From Paracoccaceae bacterium Fryx2 (GTDB taxonomy: Bacteria; Pseudomonadota; Alphaproteobacteria; Rhodobacterales; Rhodobacteraceae), in the NCBI GenBank assembly GCA_032334235.1, contig JAVSGI010000003.1, forward strand, positions 124,001 through 188,000: 64,000 nt of DNA. The letters run 5' to 3'. How positions within the stretch are numbered: position 1 is the stretch's first letter; every line of letters begins with the position of its first letter. Below are positions 53,183 to 63,141 of the stretch, in pieces. The notes under the pieces are model-generated. The model was given only the letters and a program-made list of their open reading frames with translations, was not told the origin of the DNA and made no database searches. Position numbers and translations under genes: made by a program.

Positions 53183-54076
53183 ATGGCACATGATCACGCG
53201 CACACCCCACCCGCCGACCTTGGCCCGGCCTTCCGCTGGGCCGTGGCGCTCAACACGGCCTATGTCATTGTCGAGGCGACGGCGGGGTTCATGACCGGCT
53301 CGCTCGCACTGCTGGCCGATGCTGCGCACAATCTGACCGATGTCGCGGGGCTGCTGATCGCCTGGGGGGCTGCGGTGCTGGCCAGGCGCGCGGGCAGTGC
53401 CACCTACACCTTCGGCTATGGCCGCGCCACGATCCTTGCCGCCATGCTGAACGCGGTGGCCATCCTGATCGGGGTGGTCGTGGTGGTCTGGGAGGCGGCG
53501 CACCGCTTCCAGACCGTGGTCGAGGTGCCGGGGCTGACGATCCTGCTGGTGGCGCTGGTCGGCATCGGGGTGAACAGCGGATCGGCGCTGCTGTTCATGA
53601 AATCGCAAAGGAACGACCTGAACGCCAAGGGGGCCTATCTTCACATGGCGGCGGATGCGGCGGTGTCGGGGGCGGTGGTGCTGGCGGCGGCGGGGATCAT
53701 GCTGACCGGCTGGCACTGGCTTGACCCCGCGGTGGCAATCGCGGTCAGCCTGCTGATCGCAGTTACCGCCTGGGGCCTGCTGCGCGACTCGCTGCGGCTG
53801 GGGCTAGACGGCGTGCCCGAGGCCATCGACCGTCAGGCCGTGGCAGACTGGCTGGGCGCGCAGGCGGGCGTCAGCAACGTGCACGACCTGCACATCTGGG
53901 CACTATCCACCACCCGCACGGCGCTGGCGGTGCATCTGGTCTGGGATGGTGCGGATCCCGATGCCTTCCTCGATTACGTCACGGACGAACTGGAGCACGA
54001 CTTCGCAATCGCCCATGCCACCGTGCAGCTTGAACGCGCGCCCTGCGAACGGGCGGGCACCTGCCTCGCCGCCTGA
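53183..54076 (+). CDS. Cation diffusion facilitator (CDF/ZnT family) exporter
   Basis: This 297-residue membrane protein has six helices and a C-terminal cytoplasmic domain. The metal site appears as LADAAHNLTDV in helix II and HMAADAAVS in helix V. The N-terminus is histidine-rich (AHDHAHT). It exports a divalent ion such as Zn, Co or Cd by proton antiport. The C-terminus has NVHDLHIWALS, usual for CzcD-type members. It ends the second ars-region operon. Confidence 0.92.
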   Translation: MAHDHAHTPPADLGPAFRWAVALNTAYVIVEATAGFMTGSLALLADAAHNLTDVAGLLIAWGAAVLARRAGSATYTFGYGRATILAAMLNAVAILIGVVVVVWEAAHRFQTVVEVPGLTILLVALVGIGVNSGSALLFMKSQRNDLNAKGAYLHMAADAAVSGAVVLAAAGIMLTGWHWLDPAVAIAVSLLIAVTAWGLLRDSLRLGLDGVPEAIDRQAVADWLGAQAGVSNVHDLHIWALSTTRTALAVHLVWDGADPDAFLDYVTDELEHDFAIAHATVQLERAPCERAGTCLAA

Positions 54077-54347
54077 CGTGAATGGCCGCCCCCAAACCGC
54101 CGAAAGCCATGTTTCCGGAAGCGCGTTCCGGTGATGCGGCCCGGCACCCATCGCTGATCGGATTTTTCTTCCACGGTCTCGTTTGCGCGGGTCGGGTCGC
54201 CCTGCAACAGGCGCGTCGTTCGAACCGCGCGCCGGATGCGCAAAGGCCCCCGCAGGCAGCGGCACCAGTGCCGTGGCACCGATCGGGGAAAAGCGTCTGG
54301 TCATTTTCCGCCTTCTGGTCGGGCCATGCAGGGGCATGGCGGGCCAG

Positions 54348-55157
54348 TCAGATGATGGCTTGGCGGACCCTGGCGGACACCCATTCCGACAGGATGACGG
54401 TGGCGAGGATCACCAGCAGGATCATGGTCACCTGCGGCCAGGCGAGCACGTTCAGCGAGCCCTGGAGTTTCAGGCCAAGCCCGCCCGCCCCCACAAGGCC
54501 GAGGATCGCGCTTTCGCGGATGTTGATGTCCCAGCGGAACACGGTGATGCCCCAGAAGGCGGGCAGCACCTGCGGCACGATGGCATAGTCAAGGATCTGC
54601 GCGCGGCCGGCCCCGGTGGCGGTGACGGCCTCGACCGGGCCGACATCGACTTCCTCGATCGCCTCGTAAAGCAGCTTGCCGATGAACCCGATCGAGCGCA
54701 GGCCGATGGCGATGATACCGGCCAGCAGGCCGGGCCCCATGATCGCCACCAGCAGCAGCGCCCAGATCAGCGAGTTGATGGAACGCGAGGCCACGATCAC
54801 GAACAGCGCCACGGGCCGCAGCACCGCCGCCGAGGGCGTGGTGTTGCGCGCGGCAAGAAAGGCAACCGGCACCGCCAGGATCACGCCCAGCACGGTGCCG
54901 AGCGTCGCCATGTTCAGCGTGTCCCACAGCGGCACCATCAGTTCGGGCAGGTAGGACCAGCGTGGCGGCATCATTCGGCTGCCGATGTCGGCGGCCTGTC
55001 GCGGCGCGTCCCAGACAAAGGCCCAGATCGTGCCGCGGTTCATCACCTGCCAGCAGAAGACGAACAGCGCCACCAGCGCGAACCAGCCGGCCCAGATCAG
55101 CAGGGCCGTGCGCGGCGTGCGCCTGCGCCAGACGGCGGGAGGGGCGGTATCGGTCAT
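54348..55157 (-). CDS. phnE: Phosphonate-type ABC transporter permease (second PhnE)
   Basis: This 269-residue permease has about six helices and the EAA-like loop VEAVTATGAGRAQILDYAIVPQ. The end IRESAILGLVGAGGLGLKLQ is typical of PhnE. It is the last gene of a leftward transporter operon and overlaps its sister permease by 4 bases. The two PhnE proteins probably form a heterodimer. Confidence 0.92.
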   Translation of the reverse strand: MTDTAPPAVWRRRTPRTALLIWAGWFALVALFVFCWQVMNRGTIWAFVWDAPRQAADIGSRMMPPRWSYLPELMVPLWDTLNMATLGTVLGVILAVPVAFLAARNTTPSAAVLRPVALFVIVASRSINSLIWALLLVAIMGPGLLAGIIAIGLRSIGFIGKLLYEAIEEVDVGPVEAVTATGAGRAQILDYAIVPQVLPAFWGITVFRWDINIRESAILGLVGAGGLGLKLQGSLNVLAWPQVTMILLVILATVILSEWVSARVRQAII

Positions 55158-55962
55158 TGCAGGAACTTCCGCAGGTAGGAGGAGCCGTATTCCGACACCA
55201 TCACCAGAGCGATGATGATCAGCAGGATCGCCCCGGCGCTGTCATATTCATAGCGATCGATGGCGGTGTTCAGGGTGGCCCCGATCCCGCCCGCGCCGAC
55301 GATCCCGATCACCGAGCTTTCGCGGAAGTTGATGTCGAGCCGGTAGAGCGACAGGCCGATCAGCCGCGGCATGACCTGCGGCTGGATCGCATAGTTGATC
55401 ATCTGTGCCCAGGAGGCGCCGGTGGCGCGGATCGCCTCGGCCTGCGCCTCGTCGATGTCCTCGATATCCTCGGCCAGCAGCTTGGACAGGAAGCCGATGG
55501 TCCCGAAGGCCAGCGTCAGGAACCCCGCGAACGGGCCGAAACCGAACATGGCGACAAAGAAGATCGCCACGATGATCTCCTGCAGCGCGCGGCTGGCGGC
55601 GATGATGCCGCGGCAGATATAGTAGACCCAGGCCGGGGCCACGTTGCGCGCCGCCCCGATGCCGATCGGCACCGAGATCAGGATGCCCACCACCGTCGAG
55701 GTCAGCGTCATCGTCAGGCTTTCGACCAGCCCGTTCGAGATGTCCTTCCAGCGCGAGGTGAAATCGGGTTGCAGGAAGCCGCCGACGAACCGCATCCCGC
55801 GTTCCCAGCCCTGTGCGATCCGGGCCCAGTTGGCGTCGATGCTGCCAAGCGCCAGCACCAGATAGATCGCGGCCCCCCAGAACAGCACGACGCGCCACAA
55901 GGAGTTGGTGAATATCTGTGGCGGCCGTTTCCAGCGCGCGGGGTAAGCGGCGGGGGCGGCCA

Positions 55963-55963
<1 letters not shown>
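55154..55963 (-). CDS. phnE: Phosphonate-type ABC transporter permease (first PhnE)
   Basis: This 269-residue permease is a paralogue of the downstream one, with AEAIRATGASWAQMINYAIQPQ and NFRESSVIGIVGAGGIGATL. The N-terminus has a longer cytoplasmic stretch before the first helix. It starts where phnC stops, sharing the base at 55963, and overlaps the second phnE by ATGA. Confidence 0.92.
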
Positions 55964-56781
<818 letters not shown>

Positions 56782-56801
56782 CTGTCCCCGCCGCAAATGA
56801 A

Positions 56802-56831
56802 ACGCGCGGGCGGAACCTGTCCGTCCGCGCG
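56802..56831 (-). terminator. Hairpin between phnD and phnC
   Basis: Twelve-base arms (56820-56831 and 56803-56814, one mismatch) enclose a five-base loop and are followed on the minus strand by TTTCATTT. It lies between the phnD stop and the phnC start. It probably gives partial termination so that the binding protein is made in excess. Confidence 0.65.
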
Positions 56832-56848
56832 GGTTCTGTCAGATCAGG

Positions 56849-57796
56849 TTACTGGCAGGCGTAGGACACGCCGGTGGCTTCGTCGATCTGCCGGATCACC
56901 GCCCAGTTGTCCTTGAAGGTGATCGGGATGAACTGCTCTTCGCCGGACTTGGAGAATTCCTCGGCCAGGGTGGAGCCTTCCCACGGGAAGCCGAAGAAGC
57001 CCTCCTTGATCTTTTCCTGCAGTTCCGGCGTCAGGTTGTGCGCCACGCCGTAGCCGGTGGTCGGGAAGGTTTCCGACTTGTAGATCGAGACCACCTGATC
57101 GGCATTGATCACGCCACGCTCGATCATCCGGGCCATCACCGAATTGGCGATGGCGGCGGCCGGATAATCCTTGTTGGCCACGCCCAGCACCGAGTTGTCG
57201 TGCTTGCCCGAGAACACCGGCTCGAAATCGGTGCCCGCGACAAGGTTGTATTCCGCCTTCAGCAGGGCCGACGGCGCCTTGAAGCCAGAGTTCGAGGTTT
57301 CGGCCGTGAAGGCCAGCTTCTTGCCCTTAAGGTCTTCGACCTTTTCGATGCCCGAACCGGGATGGGTGATGATCTCCATCTCGTAGCCGAAGCTGCCATC
57401 CTTGGCCGCCATCATCGCGAAGGGGCGGAAGCCCGCGCAGGCCACCGCCAGCGGGTTCGAGCCGGTGTTGAAGCCGGAAATGTGCAGACGGCCCGCGCGC
57501 ATCGCCTCGATCTGGGCGGCGTTGCTGTCGATCGGGAAGAACTGCACCTTCTTGCCGGTGACGCCTTCCATGTGGGTGATGAAATCGGTCCAGGCCTCGG
57601 CATAGACCGCCGGGTCCTCGACCGGGGTATAGGCGAAGATCAGCGTGTCGGGATCGACCAGTTGCGCCGCATCGGTCGGGATGTCGGCGATCATGTCACC
57701 GTCGGCATCGGCATAGCGCGCGTCCAGCTTGAACTCGGCCAGCGCCGGGGCGGCCAGGCAGACAAGCGCGGTCGCTGTCATGATGTGTCGCAGCAT
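56849..57796 (-). CDS. phnD: Phosphate/phosphite/phosphonate ABC transporter binding protein
   Basis: This 315-residue periplasmic protein has a signal peptide ending near LAEF (about 20). The PhnD blocks TLIFAYTPVEDPAVYAE, FFPIDSNAAQIEAMRAGRLH, and LAFTAETSNSGFKAPSALL, with ligand-binding serines, follow. The ligand may be a phosphonate, phosphite or phosphate. Placement between two arsenic operons raises phosphate uptake under arsenate stress or transport of an arsenical, which is inference. Confidence 0.92.
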   Translation of the reverse strand: MLRHIMTATALVCLAAPALAEFKLDARYADADGDMIADIPTDAAQLVDPDTLIFAYTPVEDPAVYAEAWTDFITHMEGVTGKKVQFFPIDSNAAQIEAMRAGRLHISGFNTGSNPLAVACAGFRPFAMMAAKDGSFGYEMEIITHPGSGIEKVEDLKGKKLAFTAETSNSGFKAPSALLKAEYNLVAGTDFEPVFSGKHDNSVLGVANKDYPAAAIANSVMARMIERGVINADQVVSIYKSETFPTTGYGVAHNLTPELQEKIKEGFFGFPWEGSTLAEEFSKSGEEQFIPITFKDNWAVIRQIDEATGVSYACQ

Positions 57797-58051
57797 CTCG
57801 GTCTCCTAAGGTTAATTCCCCGGACCGCGTAGCGCTGTTTTGTGACAGGCACGCGACACGGTGGGTATGCGCCGGCGGGTTTGCTGCCCGCTGCCGATCA
57901 GTTGAACCCTCGGGTCAAGTTCAGCCGGGTCGTTGCGCCCGGTGGTGGAGCAGGTGAGGCGTGGTCGCCCTGCACCCGGTGCCGGGAAATCCTTTGGCAC
58001 CGAGGCACAGGCGAACGCGGCGGTGGCGGCAGTCTCACCGGCAGAGCAGCA

Positions 58052-59212
58052 CTACGCCCGCCTGAGGAAGAACAGCGCCACCAGCGCGGAAAGTCCGACC
58101 CCCGCCGTCAGCCAGACGGCAGAAAGCCCCCAGGCCGAAAGCGCGGCCCCGAAGATCAGCGGCGCCGCCGCCTGCAGGATGCGGGCCGGTGCATTCAACC
58201 AGCCGAGGCGCCGCCCGTATCCCGCCGCGCCGAACAAGGCCAGCGGCAGGGTGCCCTTCGCGATGGTCAGAATTCCGTTGCCCGCGCCATGCAGCAGCGC
58301 GAAGGCATAGGCGGCCGGGCCGCCGAACGTCACCAGTGCCACGGCCGCCACCGGATGCGCCGCGGCCGCAAACCGGGTGGAGACAAGCGGGTGGAACCGG
58401 CGCAGCAGTCCGAATTCCAGCACCCGTGCCGCCACCTGTGCCGGGCCGATCAGCGCGCCAGCCGCGATGGCCACGGCTGTGCTGGCCCCGGCCTCCTGCA
58501 GCAGCCCCGGCAGATGCGCGGCCATGGCGGTCGAATTGAACCACGTCGCCGCGAAAACGAAGGCCAGAAGCACCAGCGCCATGCGCGGCGGAGGCGCGCG
58601 TTCCTCGGGTCGCGTATCGGGCCCGACCACCCTTTCGGTCGCCTTTGGCAGCAGGGCATTCAGCGGCAGGGCGAGGCAAAGGTGAATCAGCGCCCAGCCG
58701 ACGCAGGCTTCGCGCCAGCCCCAGGTTGCCAGCATCAGACCCGACAGGGGCCAGCCCACGGTGCTTGCAAACCCGGCGATCAGCGTGATTCCGGTGATCG
58801 GCCCGCGCGCGTCCTTGCCGTAAATCCCGGCCAGCGTGGCGAAACCTGCCTCATAGAGGCCAATTCCCATGCCGACCCCGATGACCGCCCATCCGGCAAA
58901 CAGCACGGCGGGCGATTGGGCCAGCGCCAGCAACCCGAGGCCGGCCGCGAAGACGAGGTTGGACAGCATCAGCACACCCCGCCCGCCAAAGCCGTCGATC
59001 CGCGCCCCGGCCCAGGGGCCGATCATGGCAGAGACCACCATCGCCATGGAGAAGGCTCCGAAGACCCAGACCGGCGACAGGCCAAGATCCTGCGCCATCG
59101 GCACCGCCAGAACGGCGGGGATGTAATAGCTCGACGCCCATCCGACCGTCTGGGCGGTGCCGAGAGCGGCAACGACATGGCCGCGCCGCCCCGGGGAAAG
59201 TCTGGCCATCAT
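58052..59212 (-). CDS. MFS transporter, candidate arsenical exporter
   Basis: This 386-residue permease has twelve helices and MFS motifs such as the loop GARIDGFGGRGVLML between helices 2 and 3. It lies 31 bases after the permease gene in a unit headed by a cysteine-containing ArsR, so it probably exports an arsenical. It may belong with the MFS arsenite exporters named ArsK, but I cannot confirm this by alignment. ArsJ is less likely because no gapdh gene is beside it. Confidence 0.8.
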   Translation of the reverse strand: MMARLSPGRRGHVVAALGTAQTVGWASSYYIPAVLAVPMAQDLGLSPVWVFGAFSMAMVVSAMIGPWAGARIDGFGGRGVLMLSNLVFAAGLGLLALAQSPAVLFAGWAVIGVGMGIGLYEAGFATLAGIYGKDARGPITGITLIAGFASTVGWPLSGLMLATWGWREACVGWALIHLCLALPLNALLPKATERVVGPDTRPEERAPPPRMALVLLAFVFAATWFNSTAMAAHLPGLLQEAGASTAVAIAAGALIGPAQVAARVLEFGLLRRFHPLVSTRFAAAAHPVAAVALVTFGGPAAYAFALLHGAGNGILTIAKGTLPLALFGAAGYGRRLGWLNAPARILQAAAPLIFGAALSAWGLSAVWLTAGVGLSALVALFFLRRA

Positions 59213-59243
59213 CCGGCGGGCGTCAGGATGGAAGTCCGCGCCC

Positions 59244-60293
59244 TCATGCCATGCTCCAGAACTGGAACAGAAGCCCCGACAGGAAGGCGCCCGTCAGCGA
59301 CAGCGCGAGGTAAAGCGCAAAGACCTGCGGCCGGGCCAGTGCCCAGACCGCCATCGCCGCGGGGATCGACGTGACACCGCCTGCAACCAGAAAGGCCAGC
59401 CCCGCCCCCGGCGCCATGCCCTGCCCGATCAGCCCGCCCACCAGCGGCAGGGCAGCATATCCGTTCAGATAGGCCGGGATTCCCACCAGCGTCGCCGTGA
59501 CGATGGGAAGCAGCCCCTCGCCGCCCAGCACGGCCGTCACCGTCTCGGCCGGGATCCAGGCCAGCATCAGGCTTTCGAGGATGAAGGCCAGCGTCAGCCA
59601 CTTCGCCAGGAAAAGCGTCGTGGTCCGGGCGGTCTTGCCGAACCGGGCACGGCGTTCCCGGTCCTGCCAGAAGCGCCAGACCACCGGCTTTGGCACGCGC
59701 ACCCTCGCCCCCCCGCAGCCGCCGTTGCCGACGCCCTCGCGCAGCGGGTCCGCCAGCGCGCCGCGGCGCGACAGAAAATGCACCACCAACCCGCCCAACA
59801 CCCCCAGCCCGATGGCGGCCATGGTCTTGGCCACCGCGAATTCCAGACCAAGCACCCCCGCCGTCAGCACGAACATCGACGGGTCCATGATCGGCGACGC
59901 CAGCCAGAAGGCCATGACCGCCGAAAGCGGCACGCCCATCGCCAGCAACGCCGCGATCAGCGGAATGACCCCGCAGGAACAGAAAGGCGAGATGGCCCCC
60001 ACCAGCGCGCCCAGCCCGATCATCAGAAGCGGGGCGCCGGTGAAGGCCCGGGCGATCAGGTTGTCGGCCCCCGTCGCACCCGCCCCTGCGGCGATGGCGA
60101 TCGAGAGCACCAGAAAGGGCGCCGTGTGCCACAGGGACGCCCCGGCAAACAGCGCGCTGGCTGCGGCTTGCGGCGGGTCCACCACCACCAGTGCCAGAAG
60201 GATCAGCGCCGACACCAGCCAGACCCGCTCGCCTTGCCAGAGATGCCGCAGGACAGACCGGAGGCCGGTCGGGAAAAGTGTCGCGTCAGTCAT
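59244..60293 (-). CDS. ArsP/DUF318-family permease, second copy
   Basis: This 349-residue membrane protein has the signature ISPFCSCGVIPLIAALL with a CSC site and the partner blocks WLASPIMDPSMFVL and GIPAYLNGYAALPLVGGL. A cytoplasmic loop in the middle (GNGGCGGARVRVPKP) has one more cysteine. It belongs to the same family as the protein at 50870-51934, with a CSCG rather than CSCS motif. GGAG stands before the ATG at 60293. It lies between arsR and the MFS gene and probably exports a trivalent arsenical. Confidence 0.85.
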   Translation of the reverse strand: MTDATLFPTGLRSVLRHLWQGERVWLVSALILLALVVVDPPQAAASALFAGASLWHTAPFLVLSIAIAAGAGATGADNLIARAFTGAPLLMIGLGALVGAISPFCSCGVIPLIAALLAMGVPLSAVMAFWLASPIMDPSMFVLTAGVLGLEFAVAKTMAAIGLGVLGGLVVHFLSRRGALADPLREGVGNGGCGGARVRVPKPVVWRFWQDRERRARFGKTARTTTLFLAKWLTLAFILESLMLAWIPAETVTAVLGGEGLLPIVTATLVGIPAYLNGYAALPLVGGLIGQGMAPGAGLAFLVAGGVTSIPAAMAVWALARPQVFALYLALSLTGAFLSGLLFQFWSMA

Positions 60294-60347
60294 CACCAAG
60301 ACTCCGGGTTTCTGGTTGTTTCAGGGCAGGAAAATCGGTCGCGCGCA

Positions 60348-60668
60348 TCACGCAGCATCCTCCGCTGGCTTGACCGTCACACCCGCGCAGCATTCCGAGG
60401 TCAGGAAGGTCACGACGCTGCGCATGGCCGGAAAATCCACCCGGTTCAACACCTCGCGCCCCTGCCTCTCCTGCACGACGAGACCCGCATCGACGAGCGC
60501 CGAAAGATGATGCGACAGCGTCGATGGCGCCAGACCGAGATGGTCACCGATATCGCTGACCCGCAATCCCTCCTCCCCCGCCCTCACCAGAAGGCGAAAG
60601 ATCGACAGGCGGGCATCGTGGCCAAGGGCGGCAAGCGCGCGGGCGTTGGGGCTGGTGGTGGTCATCAT
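60348..60668 (-). CDS. arsR: ArsR-family repressor with C-terminal CC pair
   Basis: This 106-residue winged-helix repressor has ALGHDARLSIFRLLVRAG, the recognition helix LAPSTLSHHLSALVDAGLV, and a C-terminal vicinal pair C93-C94 in FLTSECCAG. The pair is the likely metalloid site; no third cysteine is seen. Two ATGs are in tandem (60668, 60665). The AT-rich bases before it (TTTACA, then TTATTT close to the ATG) suggest a short or absent leader. It heads the leftward arsR-permease-MFS unit. Confidence 0.9.
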   Translation of the reverse strand: MMTTTSPNARALAALGHDARLSIFRLLVRAGEEGLRVSDIGDHLGLAPSTLSHHLSALVDAGLVVQERQGREVLNRVDFPAMRSVVTFLTSECCAGVTVKPAEDAA

Positions 60669-60739
60669 GCAAAAATAACTACATTGCCGGTTTTGTAAAT
60701 GATTCGAGCTGATGAGATGGCCCGCTTCCCGAGCGTTCC

Positions 60740-61191
60740 TCGTCGTGCAAAAGGGGGACACCGAGACAGGGTTTCGGCCGTTCGAGGGGTGGCTTCACGA
60801 CCAAGATCCACCTGCGCGTCAACGGCGCAGGCCTGCCTATGAGGTCGGACATCACGCCGGGCAGACATCGGACTATCCGGGCTTTGATCTGGTCATGGAC
60901 GACACCCTTCCCGAACCGAGCGTTCTGCTGGCAGATCGCGGCTATGACTCTGACAAGGTTCGAAAAACCATGGAAGCACGCAACGTCGTGCCGGTGATAC
61001 CCATGCGTTAATCCCGAAAGCTGCGCGTCGCAGTTGATCGCAGACTCTACATACTGCGCAACCTCGTCGAGAGGTGCTTCAACAAAGAATGCCCGACGCG
61101 TTGCCACCCGCTACGACAAGACGGCTGAAAGGTTCCTGGGCTTCATCGACATCACGTCCATCCGCCTCTGGCTCCGCCATTTGTCAACATG
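60740..61191 (+). pseudogene. Decayed IS5-family transposase remnant
   Basis: Parts of a DDE transposase appear in changing frames: RSRGGFTTKIHLRVNGAG, then after a frame change DYPGFDLVMDDTLPEPSVLL and ADRGYDSDKVRKTMEARN. An in-frame TAA (61009-61011) interrupts it, then LRVAVDRRLYILRNLVERCF. After another frame change come RRVATRYDKTA and FLGFIDITSIRLWLRH. The second Asp (ADRGYDSD) and the Glu (LVERCF) positions are kept. At least two frameshifts and one stop make it inactive. Its start is missing and its ends are not defined. Confidence 0.8.
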
Positions 61192-61274
61192 ACCTAGAAT
61201 TTGCGTCGCCCGTTGGGGTTCTTCGAACAGTGGGCTGTGTGCGGAATTGTCGAACGAATAGAAACCCTTTACCG

Positions 61275-61441
61275 GGTCGTGTCGCGAATGCTGTGGAAAT
61301 TCCCTGGCGGCGTGGTCCGGGCATGTGAAGGTTCGGTTTCTCAGGCGGCTGCGAGGTCAAGAGGTATCGGGTCGAGGGGCTGGGAAAGCGTCTCCCAGCC
61401 GTCGACCTTGCGCATCTGGATCTGGCCGGAAGCCAGCAGCG
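61275..61441 (-). repeat. Right-end fragment of the IS256-family element, inverted copy
   Basis: These 167 bases are the reverse complement of 33732-33895, with one 3-base insertion and a few substitutions. They include the right terminal repeat (GGTCGTGTCGCG at 61275-61286) and the last codons of the transposase. Similarity stops at 61441, where IS21 copy 2 begins. The rest of this IS256 copy may lie beyond the window. Confidence 0.9.
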
Positions 61442-61590
61442 TGCGTGTTTCGCTTGATGGTGGGCATCGATTTCACGGGATCATGGGCAGTCATTTCGCG
61501 TGAAGCTGGGCACTGATTTCGCGGGATCGCGGGCAGGTCTGGTCGGCAAATTGAGGATAGTTGCGCCTTCAGGAATGAAGGGGTGGCTTG

Positions 61591-63129
61591 ATGCCGACAG
61601 GACGATTGAACATGCGCCGGATACGAGATGTTTTGCGATTGAAGCTTGGGCAAGGCCTGAGCGAGCGGTCCATTGCCGCTTCCCTCGGTCTGAGCAAGGG
61701 GAGCGTCGGAAGCTACACCCAACGGGCGCGTCATGCCGGGCTCACGTGGCCCTTGCCGGAGGGGATCGATGACGACAGCCTTGAACTTCTTTTGTTTCCA
61801 GCCCCGCCCACGGTGCCGGACGCGGAGCGGCTTGTGCCCGACTGGGCGGAGATTGACCGCGAGTTGCGCCGCCCTGGGGTGACGCGGATGCTGCTCTGGG
61901 AAGAATACCGTGCCGCGCACCCCGGGGGTTTTGCCTATACTTGGTTTTGCACGCATTACGAGGCTTGGAAGGGTCGGGTGCGCCCGACGATGCGCCAGAC
62001 ACATGTGGGCGGCGAGAAGGTGTTCGTTGACTTTGCCGGCGACACCATCGACGTGATCGACCCCACGACCGGCGAAGCGCGGGCCATGAAGCTGTTCGTG
62101 GCGGCAATGGGGGCATCGAATCACACCTATGCCGAGGCGGTGGCATCGGAGGGGTTGGAAGATTGGATCCTCGCGCATATCCGGATGTTCGCCTTTCTGG
62201 GCGGCGTGCCAAAGGCGGTGGTTCCGGACAATCTGAAGTCCGCCGTGATCAAGGCAGACCGGTTTGATCCGGGGCTGAACCGGACCTATGCCGAGATGGC
62301 GGCGCATTATGGCACCGCCGTTCTGCCCGCCCGGCCGCGCAAACCCCGGGACAAGGCGAAGGTGGAAGTGGCTGTCCAAGTGGCACAACGCTGGATTCTG
62401 GCGCGGCTGCGGAACCACCGGTTCTTCTCATTGGCCGAGTTGAACGTGGCGATCCGGCGGCTGCTGGACGAGTTGAACATGCGCGTGATGCGCGGCTATG
62501 GCGCCAGCCGCGCCGATCTGTTTGCCACTTTGGATCGGCCCAATCTTCAGCCCCTACCGCCCGAACCTTATGTCTTCGCCCGCTGGAAGCGCGCCCGCGT
62601 GGCACCCGACTATCACGTTGAGGTCGACAGCTCATGGTATTCCGTGCCCTTCGCGCTGATCAAACAAGAGGTCGATGTTCGCACAAGCGGCCAGACGGTC
62701 GAGATATTCCATCGTGGTCAGAGGGTTGCGAGCCACGTGCGCACCCCGGGGCGGCGCAGCCATGTCACCGTGGCCGACCATATGCCATCGGCCCATCGTC
62801 GCTTTGCCGAATGGACCCCGGCCAGAATGCTGGCGCAGGCAACCAAGACCGGCCCCGCCGTCGCCGCCTTTTGCGAGATGGTGATGGCTGACCGCCCCCA
62901 TCCTGAACAGGGGTTCCGCACCTGCCTGGGTGTGCTGGCCTTGGTCAAAACCTATGGGCCGGAGCGCGTTGATGCGGCCTGCCAGCGGGGTGTGACCATC
63001 CGGGCCCGCACCGTCACCTCCATTCGTTCGATCCTCAAGACCGGCCTCGATCGCGCCTTCCTGGAAGGCTCCGAAGAGGTCGCCCCCCTCCAGCACGCCA
63101 ACATTCGTGGCGGCAGCTATTACCATTGA
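61591..63129 (+). CDS. istA: IS21-family transposase IstA (second type)
   Basis: This 512-residue DDE transposase has an N-terminal helix-turn-helix (GLSERSIAASLGLSKGSVGSY), then the core: Asp in EKVFVDFAGDTID, Asp in KAVVPDNLKSAV, and Glu in RDKAKVEVAVQVAQRW. The C-terminal DNA-binding part has HVEVDSSWYSVPFALIK. The frame is intact. It starts at the ATG at 61591, after GAAGGGG. It precedes istB by 12 bases. Confidence 0.95.
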   Translation: MPTGRLNMRRIRDVLRLKLGQGLSERSIAASLGLSKGSVGSYTQRARHAGLTWPLPEGIDDDSLELLLFPAPPTVPDAERLVPDWAEIDRELRRPGVTRMLLWEEYRAAHPGGFAYTWFCTHYEAWKGRVRPTMRQTHVGGEKVFVDFAGDTIDVIDPTTGEARAMKLFVAAMGASNHTYAEAVASEGLEDWILAHIRMFAFLGGVPKAVVPDNLKSAVIKADRFDPGLNRTYAEMAAHYGTAVLPARPRKPRDKAKVEVAVQVAQRWILARLRNHRFFSLAELNVAIRRLLDELNMRVMRGYGASRADLFATLDRPNLQPLPPEPYVFARWKRARVAPDYHVEVDSSWYSVPFALIKQEVDVRTSGQTVEIFHRGQRVASHVRTPGRRSHVTVADHMPSAHRRFAEWTPARMLAQATKTGPAVAAFCEMVMADRPHPEQGFRTCLGVLALVKTYGPERVDAACQRGVTIRARTVTSIRSILKTGLDRAFLEGSEEVAPLQHANIRGGSYYH

Positions 63130-63141
63130 GAAAGGACTAAA

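Noticed and set aside
57326-57331. Further CTTAAG half-site
   Set aside because: It is a single hexamer inside phnD coding sequence with no partner at five bases.
61200-61274. Possible second piece of the GmrSD-like gene next to the inverted IS256 end
   Set aside because: On the minus strand GGGTTTCT and a few residues (KGF) resemble the start of the fragment at 33897, but the match is too short and gapped to separate from chance.
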